Shown piece by piece: positions 51,195 to 60,709 of a stretch of DNA of 64,000 bases (positions within the stretch are counted from its first letter, which is position 1; every line of letters begins with the position of its first letter). A program made the translations under genes and the position numbers. Under the pieces are notes generated by a model that saw nothing but the letters and a program-made list of their open reading frames with translations, was not told the DNA's origin and searched no databases. The stretch comes from Pseudorhizobium pelagicum (lineage in GTDB: Bacteria > Pseudomonadota > Alphaproteobacteria > Rhizobiales > Rhizobiaceae), in the NCBI GenBank assembly GCA_000722615.1, contig JOKI01000010.1:124001-188000 (forward strand), in the 5' to 3' direction.

Positions 51195-51375
51195 GAAACA
51201 GCATCCAGTGTGACCGAAGATACGGCTTGAGCCGCATTTCGGTCACAGCCCTATCCGGAACCACTAGACAGGAGCCGGTTGCGGAGATGGTCGAGACGGC
51301 GCCGACTGCCGGCTGGGCCATGCGGCCGTTCTCCGCATGCATAGGGGCTTGCCGCTTCATACTGCCGATGGGCCG

Positions 51376-51416
51376 CCATAGTCGCGTAATCTGACCGCGC
51401 GACTATGGAGCTTTTT
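51376..51416 (+). terminator. Rho-independent terminator of the TctCBA operon
   Basis: Perfect 11-bp stem CCATAGTCGCG (51376-51386) / CGCGACTATGG (51398-51408), 11-base loop, then AGC and TTTTT (51412-51416). Polarity is plus strand, ending the GntR-to-SDR operon; it lies just before the convergent enolase-superfamily gene. The rest of the 234-base gap holds nothing I recognise. Confidence 0.9.
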
Positions 51417-51428
51417 CAAATTGCGCGT

Positions 51429-52583
51429 TTACCAGTTAGTGAACGCCCCGTCGGTGCGGCGCAGGTGGGGCGGCTCGGAATAGTCGAAGGGCATCTTCTC
51501 CAGCTCCGCCTCGTCCACCTCGATCCCCAACCCGGGCGCGTCCGGCACCACGTAGAAGGCGCCGTCCATTTCGATCTGGCCGGGGAAGAGGGTCGTGTTG
51601 TCGAAGCCCCAGTGCTGTTCGGCCGGGCTCTGGCGGCATTCGAGCCAGGCGAAGTTGGCGACCGCCGCGGCGAGATGAACGGATGCGGCGGTACAGACCG
51701 GACCAAGCGGATTGTGCGGCATGAGGTCCACATAGTGCGCCTCGCACCAGCCGGCGACCTTCATCGCCTCGGTGAAGCCCCCGACATTGCAGATGTCGAT
51801 CCGGCAGAACTGCAGGATGTCGCGCTCGACATAGGGGAGGAACTGCCATTTCGACGAAAATTCCTCGCCGATCGCGAACGGGACATCCGTCATGCGGCGC
51901 AGCGCCTCGTAGGCGGACGGCGTCTCGTCGCGGATCGCCTCCTCGATGAAATCGATCGTGCCCTGCGGCATCTTCTGGCAGAAGGACGCCGCCTCCGCCA
52001 CGCTTAGGCGATGGTGGTACTCCACACCGAGCGTCATCGCATGGCACACCTCCGCGCGGGCCCGGGTGACCCATTCGGCGGTGATCGCGATGGATTCCCG
52101 CGGTTCGAAACGCTCGCTGTTTTCCTGTCCGTCGGCGATGAAGCGCACGCAGTTCCAGCCGGCCTCCTTCAGGAGTACGGTCTGCTCGATCATCGCGTCG
52201 CCTGGTTCCGCCGATGTGGTGGCGAAGGCCGGGATGAGATCACGCTGCTTGCCGCCGAGCAGCTGGTAGACCGGCACGCCGAGCGCCTTGCCCTTAATGT
52301 CATGAAAGGCGATGTCGAGCGCCGCAATTGCGGCGGCAAGCACCCTGCCGCCCTCGAAATACTGGCTGCGGTACATCTCCTGCCACAGCGCCCCACAGCG
52401 CATCGAATCCCGACCCAGCAGGAACTGCGCATAGTGATCGAGCGCTCCCGCGACCGCCTTCTCGCGATAGGAAAGGCCGGATTCCCCCCAGCCGTGGATA
52501 CCGCTGTCGGTCTCGACCTTGACGACGAGCTGGTTGCGCACGCCGACTCTCGCGATATACGGCTTGATGGCAGTGATTTTCAT
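51429..52583 (-). CDS. Enolase-superfamily acid-sugar dehydratase (galactonate dehydratase-like)
   Basis: 384-residue mandelate racemase/galactonate dehydratase family protein. E188 and H190 (VEYHHRLS) replace the usual Asp-x-His, E214 (FIEEAIRDE), E240 (AIGEEFSS) and catalytic H290 (LMPHNPLGP) complete the site. Dehydrates an aldonate to a 2-keto-3-deoxy acid. ATG 52583 is chosen; TTG 52595 is possible. It is the distal gene of the minus-strand sugar ABC operon, 94 bases after the ATPase gene. Confidence 0.92.
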   Translation of the reverse strand: MKITAIKPYIARVGVRNQLVVKVETDSGIHGWGESGLSYREKAVAGALDHYAQFLLGRDSMRCGALWQEMYRSQYFEGGRVLAAAIAALDIAFHDIKGKALGVPVYQLLGGKQRDLIPAFATTSAEPGDAMIEQTVLLKEAGWNCVRFIADGQENSERFEPRESIAITAEWVTRARAEVCHAMTLGVEYHHRLSVAEAASFCQKMPQGTIDFIEEAIRDETPSAYEALRRMTDVPFAIGEEFSSKWQFLPYVERDILQFCRIDICNVGGFTEAMKVAGWCEAHYVDLMPHNPLGPVCTAASVHLAAAVANFAWLECRQSPAEQHWGFDNTTLFPGQIEMDGAFYVVPDAPGLGIEVDEAELEKMPFDYSEPPHLRRTDGAFTNW

Positions 52584-52677
52584 GGTGATGTCCAACCAAA
52601 AAGGACTGAGCTTTCGAAACTGAGCTGGCAGCCGATCAGAGGGAGTTCAGCGCGATCTACCCTCCAAAATCCGCCCC

Positions 52678-53754
52678 TTACAGAGCCAGGCCGCTCCTGC
52701 GGTCGAACACATGCACCTGTTCGGCGGCGATCGCCGCTTCGAACGGCGCGCCGTAGCGGGCGGGGAAGGCGCCGTCGACCACCGCCGTCACCGCCTCGCC
52801 CGCAAGCATGAAGACCACATGGGTCTGCGCGCCCGTCGGCTCGACCACCAGCGTCTGGCCGGCCACGACGCTGCCCCCCTCTGATGCACCCGGCACGATG
52901 TGCTCCGGGCGAAGGCCGAGTTTCACCGCCTGCCCCCGCTTGACCGCAGAGGAAGGGTCGAGCCGGATCACCGTGCCATCCGTGAGCCGTGCCGCAGGCC
53001 CGCCCGCGTCGGCATCCACGTCGGCGTCGAGGAAGTTCATCGCCGGCGAACCGATAAAGCCGGCGACGAAGACGTTGACCGGTGCGCGGTAGAGGTCCAG
53101 CGGCGTTCCCACCTGCTCGATCCGGCCGCCGTTGAGGACGACGATCCGGTCCGCCAGCGTCATCGCCTCGATCTGGTCATGGGTGACGTAGACGGAGGTG
53201 GTGCCCACCTTGTGGTGCAGTGTCTTGATTTCGGTGCGCATCTGCACCCGAAGCTTGGCGTCGAGGTTGGAGAGCGGCTCATCGAACAGGAAGACCGCCG
53301 GATCGCGGACGACGGCCCGCCCCATGGCGACGCGCTGCCGCTGGCCACCCGACAGCTGGCTCGGCTTGCGGTCGAGGAGTTCGTCGAGTGCCAGCATGCG
53401 CGCCGCTTCTCCCACCCGCCGCTCGATATCCGGTTTGGCGACGCCGGAGAGCTTCAGGTTGAAGCCCATGTTTTCCGCCACCGTCATGTGCGGATAAAGC
53501 GCATAGGACTGGAACACCATGGCGATGTTGCGCTCGCGCGGGGTAAGCGGATTGACCACTGTGCCGCCGATGAAGATCTCGCCGTCGGAAATCTCCTCCA
53601 GCCCGGCGATCATGCGCAACAGGGTCGACTTGCCGCAACCCGACGGCCCGACCAGGGCGATGAACTCGCCGTCGTCGATCGCCAGCGACACACCGTGGAT
53701 GACCTCCACCGCGCCATAGGCCTTGCGGACGTCTCTCAGTTCGACAGATGCCAT
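52678..53754 (-). CDS. CUT1 sugar ABC transporter ATP-binding protein (UgpC/MsmX family)
   Basis: 358-residue ATPase with [32 protein letters not shown] and a C-terminal TOBE domain ([10 protein letters not shown]). Paralogous in type to 42975-44045 but clearly different in sequence. Energises permeases at 53768-55544. Confidence 0.95.
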   Translation of the reverse strand: MASVELRDVRKAYGAVEVIHGVSLAIDDGEFIALVGPSGCGKSTLLRMIAGLEEISDGEIFIGGTVVNPLTPRERNIAMVFQSYALYPHMTVAENMGFNLKLSGVAKPDIERRVGEAARMLALDELLDRKPSQLSGGQRQRVAMGRAVVRDPAVFLFDEPLSNLDAKLRVQMRTEIKTLHHKVGTTSVYVTHDQIEAMTLADRIVVLNGGRIEQVGTPLDLYRAPVNVFVAGFIGSPAMNFLDADVDADAGGPAARLTDGTVIRLDPSSAVKRGQAVKLGLRPEHIVPGASEGGSVVAGQTLVVEPTGAQTHVVFMLAGEAVTAVVDGAFPARYGAPFEAAIAAEQVHVFDRRSGLAL

Positions 53755-53767
53755 CTCATTCTCCGTA

Positions 53768-54616
53768 TCACGACTTGACTGCGCCAGCCGTCAGGCCTGC
53801 GATGATGTGTTTCTGGGCAAGGAAGAAGACGATGACCGTCGGCAGGATGGTCAGCGTGATGAAGGCGAGCACCAGCTGCCATTCGGTGCCGAACTCGCCG
53901 CGGTAGACCATGATGCCGAGCGGCCATGGATATTTCGTCTCGGTGTTCAGCATTATCAGCGGCAGGATGTAGCTGTTCCAGCTGTTGACGAAGGTGACGA
54001 TGCTGACGGTGGCAACGATCGGTCGCGACAATGGCAGCGACACGTACCAGAAGAAGCGGATATAGCCGCAGCCGTCGACGAAGGCCGCCTGGAACAGCTC
54101 CTCCGGCAGGTTGCGGAAATAGTTGCGAAACAGCAGGATGCTCATACCGAGCCCGAAGGCCACCTGCGGCAGGATCACGCCCCAGTAGGAATCGAGCAGG
54201 CCGAGGTCGCGGATGCGGATGAAGAGCGGCAGGATCGCCGTCGCCACCGGAAACATCAGCCCGATCAGGAAATAGTTCATCAGGTGGCCGGAACCGAAGA
54301 AGCGCACATGGGCGAAGGTGAAGGCCGCCATGGCCGACGCCACCACCGTCAGGAACACAGTCATCACCGCAATGAACAGCGAATTGGCCATCTGCCGCCA
54401 GTAGCGTTCGCCAAACAGGATATCGGTGTAGTTGGACCACACCCAGTCGGAGGGCAGTCCGAAGGGGCTGGTGCGCAGGTCGCCGAGCGACTTGAAGCCG
54501 CCCAGTGCCGTGGTGACGAGCGGCACCAGAACCAGAGCCGCGACCAGCGACAGCGAGACGTAGAGATAGAGGCGGGTTGCCGCCGTCATGCGGACTTGCG
54601 TTGTCGTATCAGTCAT
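53768..54616 (-). CDS. CUT1 sugar ABC transporter permease (MalG-like)
   Basis: 282-residue permease with six predicted spans and the EAA loop [26 protein letters not shown]. Overlaps the preceding permease gene by 8 bases; 13 bases before the ATPase gene. Confidence 0.95.
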   Translation of the reverse strand: MTDTTTQVRMTAATRLYLYVSLSLVAALVLVPLVTTALGGFKSLGDLRTSPFGLPSDWVWSNYTDILFGERYWRQMANSLFIAVMTVFLTVVASAMAAFTFAHVRFFGSGHLMNYFLIGLMFPVATAILPLFIRIRDLGLLDSYWGVILPQVAFGLGMSILLFRNYFRNLPEELFQAAFVDGCGYIRFFWYVSLPLSRPIVATVSIVTFVNSWNSYILPLIMLNTETKYPWPLGIMVYRGEFGTEWQLVLAFITLTILPTVIVFFLAQKHIIAGLTAGAVKS

Positions 54617-55544
54617 GGCGCATGAAGATCCGTTTGTAGCCGAAGGCGAGCGTGATGCAGATGACGAAGAGCACGACGCCGACGGCGCTGCCGAGCCCCA
54701 CCTGCATGCGGGTGACGCCGTAGGTGTAGAGGAAGGTGACCATGGTCTGCGTCGAGTTCGACGGCCCGCCGCCGGTCAGCGGCATGATCAGGTCGAAGAG
54801 CTGCAGCGATCCGATGATGGCGAAGAACACCGACAGCCGGACCGTCGAGCCGAGAAGCGGCAGCGTCACGTAGCGGAATTTCTGCCAGCCGGTCGCGCCG
54901 TCGATCTCGGCCGCCTCCAGCACGCTCTTGTCGACCGCCTGCAAGCCGGCGATGAACAGCATCATGTGGAAGCCGAAATACTTCCAGACGATCACGGCGA
55001 GCACGGCATAGATGGCGAGATCGCGGTCGGCGAGGACATAAGGCGTGGCGACCCCGAAGAAGCCGGCGATCGCTGCAAACAGGCCGTAGTCACCGTCGTA
55101 GACGAAACGCCAGATCAGGCCGGCCGCGACGTCGGCCAGCACGTAAGGCAGGAAGAAGATCAGCCGGAAGGCGACGACGCCGGCGATCTTGTGGGCGAGC
55201 ATCGTCGCCAGCCAGATGGCGAGCGGGATCTGCAACAGCAGCGAGATGACGATGATCAGCCCGTTGTTGATCAGGGCCTGGGAAAAGGCACCGTTGTTGA
55301 AGAGAACGGTGAAGTTGCGGATGCCGACGAATTCCGTCGGCGTACCGTAGCCGTTCCAGCGGTACAGGCTGTACCAGGCGGCCTCGCCCATCGGCAGGAT
55401 GACGAACAGCGTGAAGAGCAGCAGTGCCGGTGGAAGAAACAGCACCAGAACCGGAAGCCGGCCGCGTGCCGTCGGGCTCTTGTAACGGACCTTGGGTCCG
55501 GTCACACCTTGGGTTGCCACTGCCGCGGCAGTCATGTCGGTCAT
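54609..55544 (-). CDS. CUT1 sugar ABC transporter permease (MalF-like)
   Basis: 311-residue permease with six predicted spans and EAA loop LEAAEIDGATGWQKFRYVTLPLLG. Start at MTDMTAAAVATQG (55544), preceded by GGGAGGAAAG; the longer frame has no homology. Confidence 0.94.
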   Translation of the reverse strand: MTDMTAAAVATQGVTGPKVRYKSPTARGRLPVLVLFLPPALLLFTLFVILPMGEAAWYSLYRWNGYGTPTEFVGIRNFTVLFNNGAFSQALINNGLIIVISLLLQIPLAIWLATMLAHKIAGVVAFRLIFFLPYVLADVAAGLIWRFVYDGDYGLFAAIAGFFGVATPYVLADRDLAIYAVLAVIVWKYFGFHMMLFIAGLQAVDKSVLEAAEIDGATGWQKFRYVTLPLLGSTVRLSVFFAIIGSLQLFDLIMPLTGGGPSNSTQTMVTFLYTYGVTRMQVGLGSAVGVVLFVICITLAFGYKRIFMRHD

Positions 55545-55581
55545 GCCTTGCTTTCCTCCCTGCAAAGCCGGCTGCATCGCG

Positions 55582-55607
55582 TGCCGCCGGCGCAAGCGCC
55601 GACGGCA
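55582..55607 (-). other. Intercistronic stem-loop after the binding-protein gene
   Basis: Arms TGCCGCCGGCG (55582-55592) and CGCCGACGGCA (55597-55607) pair at 10 of 11 positions (the other can wobble) around a CAAG tetraloop, between binding protein and first permease. The same layout as 40358-40393. Confidence 0.65.
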
Positions 55608-55623
55608 GTGTTGCGAACGGAAA

Positions 55624-56928
55624 CTACTCGAGTTCGCGTGCGTCCTGGATCATCTGCGCGCCCTCCTCCGGCGACATCTGACCCGCGAGGATCTCGACCG
55701 AGACATCGTTGACGACGCGCCCCACCGACGGCCCGAGATCCTGGTCGAAGAAGTTCTGGTGCCATGTGGACGCGGCAAGCTGGTCCGCCGCCTCACGCAT
55801 CAGCGGGTTCTTCAACCCCTCTTCCGCACCGGTGGCTGCAGGGATGATCATCCCGGCGGCGGCCATCTTCTGCTCCTGTTCCGGGCTCGTGAAGAACCGC
55901 AGGAAATCGACGGCGGCAGGCGATGCATTCTTGGTGAGAGCCCAGCCGTTGAGACCGCCGAGCGTGTCGGTGACCTTGCCGGCCCCACCTTCGACCACCG
56001 GGAACGGGAAGCGTCCGATGTTTTCCGGCGCCAGACCCTTGCCGTCGCCGGCATTGGTGCGCTGGTTGGCTTCGGTATGCTCGAAACCGAGCAGCATGGC
56101 AGCCCTGCCGTCGCCGAAGACGCCGAGCGTCTGCGGCCAGGAGGCACCGAGATAGCCGCCCTGGAAGGGCTCCAGCTTGCCCAGCTCGGCCAGCTGCTCG
56201 CCGGCCTTGATGATGGCTGGATCAAGGAAGCCCTCGCCTTCGTTGTTCTTCGCGTTCTCGAAGACCTCCTGGCCGCCGTTGCGCATCACCAGATAGCTCC
56301 AGTAGAAATGCAGCGGCCACTTGTCGCCGCCACCGCCGGCGATCGGCGTGATGCCGGCCTCCTTCAGCGTCGTCACCGCCGCGAGGAAGTCATCCCAGGT
56401 CTTGATGTCCTCGGCATTGAGGCCGGCCTGCTGGAACAGCTCCTTGTTGTAGTAGAAGCTGATCGTGCCCATGCGATAGGGCACGGCATAGACCTTGCCG
56501 TCATAGGTCAGCCCGTTCAGCGCCGCCGGCTTGTAGTCCTTGGCCCAGGCGCCGCCATCGGCATTCATCGGCTCGGTCAGATCCATCAGTGCGCCAGTCT
56601 GCGACTGCTGGCGCAGCACGCCGCCGCCCCAGCTGTAGAAGAAGTCCGGGGCTGCATCGGACTGCAGCAGCGTCGGCAGCTTCGCCTTGAAGGCCTCGTT
56701 CTCCAGGAACTGCAGCTGGACGTCGACGTCCGGATGCTCCTGCTCGTAAGCCGCGGCGATTTCCTCCCAGACCTCGATATAGGCCGGAACCGTCTCGACA
56801 TGCATCCACTTCACGACCGTCTGCGCCGAAGCGAGGTCTGCCCCGCCGCTGACAGCAAGGGCTGTTAAAGCGCCCAGATTTATGAAACGTTTGGCGCGCG
56901 TCAGCGCCATCCTCTGGTCTTGCGTCAT
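55624..56928 (-). CDS. CUT1 sugar ABC transporter substrate-binding protein
   Basis: 434-residue family 1 receptor with an extended positively charged start, a hydrophobic signal segment ending near LASAQ and CUT1 landmarks (VPAYIEVWEEIAAAYEQEHPDVDVQLQF; GRAAMLLGFEHTEA). Start at MTQDQRMAL (56928), preceded by GGGAGGAG; a longer frame to 56973 is unlikely. First gene of the minus-strand operon, divergent from the ROK gene. Confidence 0.93.
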   Translation of the reverse strand: MTQDQRMALTRAKRFINLGALTALAVSGGADLASAQTVVKWMHVETVPAYIEVWEEIAAAYEQEHPDVDVQLQFLENEAFKAKLPTLLQSDAAPDFFYSWGGGVLRQQSQTGALMDLTEPMNADGGAWAKDYKPAALNGLTYDGKVYAVPYRMGTISFYYNKELFQQAGLNAEDIKTWDDFLAAVTTLKEAGITPIAGGGGDKWPLHFYWSYLVMRNGGQEVFENAKNNEGEGFLDPAIIKAGEQLAELGKLEPFQGGYLGASWPQTLGVFGDGRAAMLLGFEHTEANQRTNAGDGKGLAPENIGRFPFPVVEGGAGKVTDTLGGLNGWALTKNASPAAVDFLRFFTSPEQEQKMAAAGMIIPAATGAEEGLKNPLMREAADQLAASTWHQNFFDQDLGPSVGRVVNDVSVEILAGQMSPEEGAQMIQDARELE

Positions 56929-56969
56929 CCTGTTCTCCTCCCAAGGTGCGCATTTATTCCCTGACACGT

Positions 56970-57064
56970 ACAAAATCAGGCGAAGAATACGCTCCTGTCA
57001 ACTGGGAAATGATAAATTCTGCGAGAACGCATTGACACACCGCGATTTCTTTCGTCTATTTTGT
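56970..57064. promoter_or_regulatory. Divergent promoters with matching ATTTTGT elements
   Basis: Minus-strand TTGACA (57001-56996) and TGATTTTGT (56978-56970) face the binding-protein gene. Plus-strand TTGACA (57032-57037) and CTATTTTGT (57056-57064) face the ROK gene. The ATTTTGT element overlaps each -10 in the same transcript-relative orientation, as expected for a shared regulator site. Confidence 0.5.
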
Positions 57065-57106
57065 CCGGATACCGAATATAATACATGGGCGAGCGCGCAC
57101 ACTGCG

Positions 57107-58327
57107 ATGAAAACTGCCGATCCGGAACTGATGCGCGCCATCAATCGCTTCACCGTGCTGGACACCATCCGGCGCCACGGCCCTATTTCCCGGGTCGAGA
57201 TCAGCGAACGCTCGCAGCTTTCAACGACGACAGTCTCGGCCATCACCGGTTCGCTGCTGGATGACGGACTTATTCTGACCCGGCACGAGGGTGACATCCG
57301 CAATGCCGCGGCCCGCGGCCGGCCGCGCGTGATGCTGGAGCTGAACCCGGACGCGGCCCGCGTCGTCGGCGCCAAGATCGCCGCCAACCACATGGTCTTC
57401 GTGGTCAGCAACTTCTGCGGCGAGGTGATCTCGACGCTGTCGCTGCCGATCAGGGTCAACCGCCAGCCGATCGGCGTCATCGCCGACCTGGTGGAGGACG
57501 GCATCCGCCGCTGCGTCGTCGATGCCGGGCTTGGCCTGCAGGAGATTTCCACGGTTTGCATCGGATTTCCAGGGGTGGTCGAGCACCGCACCGGGCGCGT
57601 TCGTTCGAGCCCCATCGTCAGCGAGCCGGACATCGACTTTGCCCGCGAGATGACCGACCGGCTGAACGTCGCGACGATCGTCGAAAGCGATGCGCATGCC
57701 ATCACGCTTGCCCATCACTGGTTCGGCAAGGGACGTGATCTCGACGACATGGTTCTGGTCTCGCTGGAGCACAGCCTGGGCCTGGGCGTGCTGCATGGCG
57801 GCCAACTCTTCCGCGGCGCCGGCGGCCTGAGCCACAATCTTGGCGACTTGATGATGGGAATTGGCCTGCCGGAAACGGTCCGGCTCTCCGCTCTTGCCGG
57901 GGAAGCGGCGATTCTGGGAGAACAGACGCAGCAGGGCAGGTTTGCGGATGCCGTCCGCCTGGGACGGGGCATGGCGCTTGCCGAAACCCTCATTGCGGCG
58001 GAGGACAACGCGCTGATCGTGGCCGCAACCCGCGCCGGAGAGGCCGTCGGCATCGCAGTCGCCAATATCGTCACGCTCTTCGGCCCGCCGCGTGTGATCA
58101 TCGTCGGCTCGAGTCTCTCGCTCGGGGAGCTGTTCTTGAAGACCCTGTCTGACTCCTACAGGTCCGCGATCCCCTCTTCGATCCGCGAGATCGCCGAACT
58201 GGTCTTCGACCCGTCGCCGGACGAGATGTGGGCGCAAGGGGCGGCGGTCGTGGCACTCTGCGAGCTCTACGAGTCCCCATGGGGCACCACCGGGCCGGCT
58301 CCGGCGCCGCAGCCGGCAAGCGGCTGA
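57107..58327 (+). CDS. ROK-family transcriptional regulator
   Basis: 406-residue protein: N-terminal winged helix (about 10-70; RRHGPISRVEISERSQLSTTTVSAITGSLLDDGL) and a ROK sugar-binding domain. The kinase phosphate motif DxGxT is replaced by GAKIAANHM and the ROK zinc motif CxCGxxGC is absent, so it is a repressor/sensor rather than a kinase. No strong ribosome site precedes ATG 57107; it is chosen because homology starts there. Divergent from the sugar ABC operon, which it probably controls. Confidence 0.9.
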   Translation: MKTADPELMRAINRFTVLDTIRRHGPISRVEISERSQLSTTTVSAITGSLLDDGLILTRHEGDIRNAAARGRPRVMLELNPDAARVVGAKIAANHMVFVVSNFCGEVISTLSLPIRVNRQPIGVIADLVEDGIRRCVVDAGLGLQEISTVCIGFPGVVEHRTGRVRSSPIVSEPDIDFAREMTDRLNVATIVESDAHAITLAHHWFGKGRDLDDMVLVSLEHSLGLGVLHGGQLFRGAGGLSHNLGDLMMGIGLPETVRLSALAGEAAILGEQTQQGRFADAVRLGRGMALAETLIAAEDNALIVAATRAGEAVGIAVANIVTLFGPPRVIIVGSSLSLGELFLKTLSDSYRSAIPSSIREIAELVFDPSPDEMWAQGAAVVALCELYESPWGTTGPAPAPQPASG

Positions 58328-58360
58328 CGTTCTTTTTTGAAAAGCAATCTGGGAGGATTC

Positions 58361-59461
58361 ATGAACAAGGTAGGTATCGGCATCATCGGCTGCGGGAACA
58401 TCTCGGCGGCCTACCTGAAGGCTATGGCCTCCTTCGCCATTCTCGACATCAAGGGCGTGGCGGATCTCAACCGGGAGCTTGCCGAGCAGCGCGCCGCCGA
58501 ATTCGGCCTGACGGCACGATCCGTCGAGGAGCTGCTCGCCGATCCCGCCATCGAGATCATCGTCAACCTGACGGTGCCGAAGGCCCATGTCGCGGTTGCG
58601 ATACAGGCGCTCGATGCGGGCAAGCACACCTATTCGGAAAAACCGCTGGGCATCAACTTCAAGGAGGGCCAGGCCCTGGCCGAAGCGGCCAAGGCGAAGG
58701 GCCTGCGCATCGGTGCCGCCCCCGACACCTTCCTCGGCGGCTCGCACCAGACAGCCCGCGCGCTGATCGATTCGGGCGTGCTCGGCATGCCGGTCGGAGG
58801 CACCGCCACCTTCATGTGCCCCGGACACGAGCGCTGGCATCCCAATCCCGATTTCTACTATGAGGTCGGCGGCGGGCCGATGCTTGACATGGGACCCTAT
58901 TACATCACCGACCTCGTCAACCTGCTCGGCCCGGTATCCCAGGTGGCGGGTTTTGCGATCTCTCCCCGCAGCGAGCGCCTGATCACCAGCCAGCCGCGCA
59001 ACGGCGAGCGTATCCCGGTCCATATCGCCACGCATGTCGCGGGCGTCATGGCCTTCGACTGCGGTGCCGTCGTGCAGATCGGCATGAGCTTCGACGTGGC
59101 TGGCCACAAGCACGTGCCGCTGGAACTCTACGGCACCGAAGGCAGCCTGATCGTTCCCGATCCGAACCACTTCGGCGGCCAGGTCGAGCTCCTGAAGAAG
59201 GGCGGCAGCTTCGAGCCGCAGGAAACGACGCAGCCTTATGCGGATGGCAACTACCGCTCGATCGGCGTCGCCGACATGGCGCATGCGATCCGCTCGGACC
59301 GGCCGCACCGCGCCAATGGCGATCTCGCGCTGCATGTGCTGGAGGTGATGGAAGCCTTCCAGTATGCCGCCGACAGCGGCACCACAATCAAGATCAACAC
59401 GAAGACCGAGCGACCGGCGCCCTTGTCGGCATCGCTGAGCGACGGCCAGCTGGCCGCCTGA
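58361..59461 (+). CDS. Gfo/Idh/MocA-family oxidoreductase
   Basis: 366-residue NAD(P)-dependent dehydrogenase with GIIGCGNISAAYLKA, the EKPLGINFKEG lysine motif and DMGPYYITDLVNLLG. Start at 58361 with GGGAGG upstream. Its partner ThuA-like gene follows 31 bases downstream. In Sinorhizobium meliloti such a pair (ThuB/ThuA) oxidises disaccharides at C3, so a 3-keto-glycoside role is plausible here. Confidence 0.93.
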   Translation: MNKVGIGIIGCGNISAAYLKAMASFAILDIKGVADLNRELAEQRAAEFGLTARSVEELLADPAIEIIVNLTVPKAHVAVAIQALDAGKHTYSEKPLGINFKEGQALAEAAKAKGLRIGAAPDTFLGGSHQTARALIDSGVLGMPVGGTATFMCPGHERWHPNPDFYYEVGGGPMLDMGPYYITDLVNLLGPVSQVAGFAISPRSERLITSQPRNGERIPVHIATHVAGVMAFDCGAVVQIGMSFDVAGHKHVPLELYGTEGSLIVPDPNHFGGQVELLKKGGSFEPQETTQPYADGNYRSIGVADMAHAIRSDRPHRANGDLALHVLEVMEAFQYAADSGTTIKINTKTERPAPLSASLSDGQLAA

Positions 59462-59492
59462 CACTGGAAAAATCACATTGGGAGGACTGAAA

Positions 59493-60134
59493 ATGCGTGA
59501 AGCCCTGATCGTCTGGGGTGGCTGGAGCGGCCACGAACCGGAACAATGCGCCGAGGTCATCAAGGACATGCTCCAGCAGGACGGCTTCAAGGTCTATGTC
59601 GAGCGCAGCACCGAGGCCTTTGCCGACCCCTCGATCCACGATCTCTCGCTGATCGTGCCGATCATGACGATGTCGAAGATCGAGAAGGAAGAGGCCAAGA
59701 ACCTCGCCACCGCGATCGAGAACGGCGTCGGCCTTGCTGGCTACCACGGCGGCGCCGGCGACGCGTTCCGCGAATGCGTCGAATATCAGTTCATCGTCGG
59801 CGGCCAGTGGGTCGCCCATCCGGGCAACATCATCGACTATACCGTCAACATCACCAGGCCCGACGACCCGCTGATGGAGGGGATCTCCGATTTCCCCTAC
59901 CACTCGGAACAGTACTACATGCATGTCGATCCCTCGAACGAGGTGCTGGCGACGACGACCTTCACCGGCGAACACGCCTGGTGGATCGACGGCGTCGTCA
60001 TGCCGGTCGTCTGGAAGCGCCAGTACGGCAAAGGCCGGGTCTTCTACTCCTCGCTCGGCCACGTGGCGCAGGAATTCGAGGTTCCCCAGATGCGCGAGAT
60101 CTACCGCCGTGGTGCGAACTGGGCGGCACGATAA
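59493..60134 (+). CDS. ThuA-like domain protein (trehalose-utilisation family)
   Basis: 213-residue ThuA-fold (glutamine-amidotransferase-like) protein beginning MREALIVWGGWSGHEPEQCA, with GLAGYHGGAGDAFREC and YGKGRVFYSSLGHVAQEF typical of the family. No signal peptide. Catalytic role of the family is not settled; it works with the adjacent MocA dehydrogenase. GGGAGG precedes ATG 59493. Confidence 0.92.
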   Translation: MREALIVWGGWSGHEPEQCAEVIKDMLQQDGFKVYVERSTEAFADPSIHDLSLIVPIMTMSKIEKEEAKNLATAIENGVGLAGYHGGAGDAFRECVEYQFIVGGQWVAHPGNIIDYTVNITRPDDPLMEGISDFPYHSEQYYMHVDPSNEVLATTTFTGEHAWWIDGVVMPVVWKRQYGKGRVFYSSLGHVAQEFEVPQMREIYRRGANWAAR

Positions 60135-60370
60135 GTCCTTCCCGACGAGAGACAAGTTTTCCCGATCACCGATTCAAACCGGAAGGTGTGACCCCCGGCG
60201 GTGCAAGGCTTGGTGGAGACGACTCTGTCAGGTTACGGGGCCTGATGGCATGGAGGCTTGTCTTGAGCAGTCGCCTCCAGAGAGAGCCGCAGTGGTTGAA
60301 GATCCGCGCGCGTTTGCTGTGGCGTCCCGCCTTGCTCGCTCTTGAACTCGGAGCCAGGGTGAGCGGCGCC

Positions 60371-60610
60371 TCAGAGGCCGTTAAAGCCACTGTAACCCAG
60401 CAGCGGGACGTCACAGCGCCGGTCGAATGTGTCGACGTTTTCGCTGCGCACGCAGCCGGTTCTGGTCTGGAAGCTTTGACCAGGCTCTCGGTGTCTGACT
60501 TCTTCACGTTGTACGCTGCACCCGGACGCCAAGCTCAAGACAAGCAGCAGCGCCGCAATACGGAGGCGGGCGCCGGGATTCCATGGAACTTCTCGTTCTC
60601 GTTCAAACAT
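60371..60610 (-). CDS. Putative small lipoprotein
   Basis: 79-residue frame within a 575-base gap otherwise without genes. RLRIAALLLVLSLASGCS is a standard lipoprotein signal with lipobox LASGC (C31). The mature part is short, charged and ends CDVPLLGYSGFNGL. GGAG lies 9 bases before ATG 60610. No homologue recognised. The remaining parts of the gap (60135-60370, 60611-60709) show nothing I can name. Confidence 0.5.
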   Translation of the reverse strand: MFEREREVPWNPGARLRIAALLLVLSLASGCSVQREEVRHREPGQSFQTRTGCVRSENVDTFDRRCDVPLLGYSGFNGL

Positions 60611-60709
60611 TGCGGGCGTCTCCATGCAAACAGACGCGGACTTGCGCGTGCTCGGCAGAAAATTGAATGCGGTGGGGGAAGATCGCAGCTGACTTATCAA
60701 CCGCCGGGT

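Noticed and set aside
60166-60507. 113-codon minus-strand frame after the ThuA-like gene
   Set aside because: Ser/Thr/Ala/Pro-rich chance-like composition, overlaps the better-supported lipoprotein frame and has no recognisable domain.
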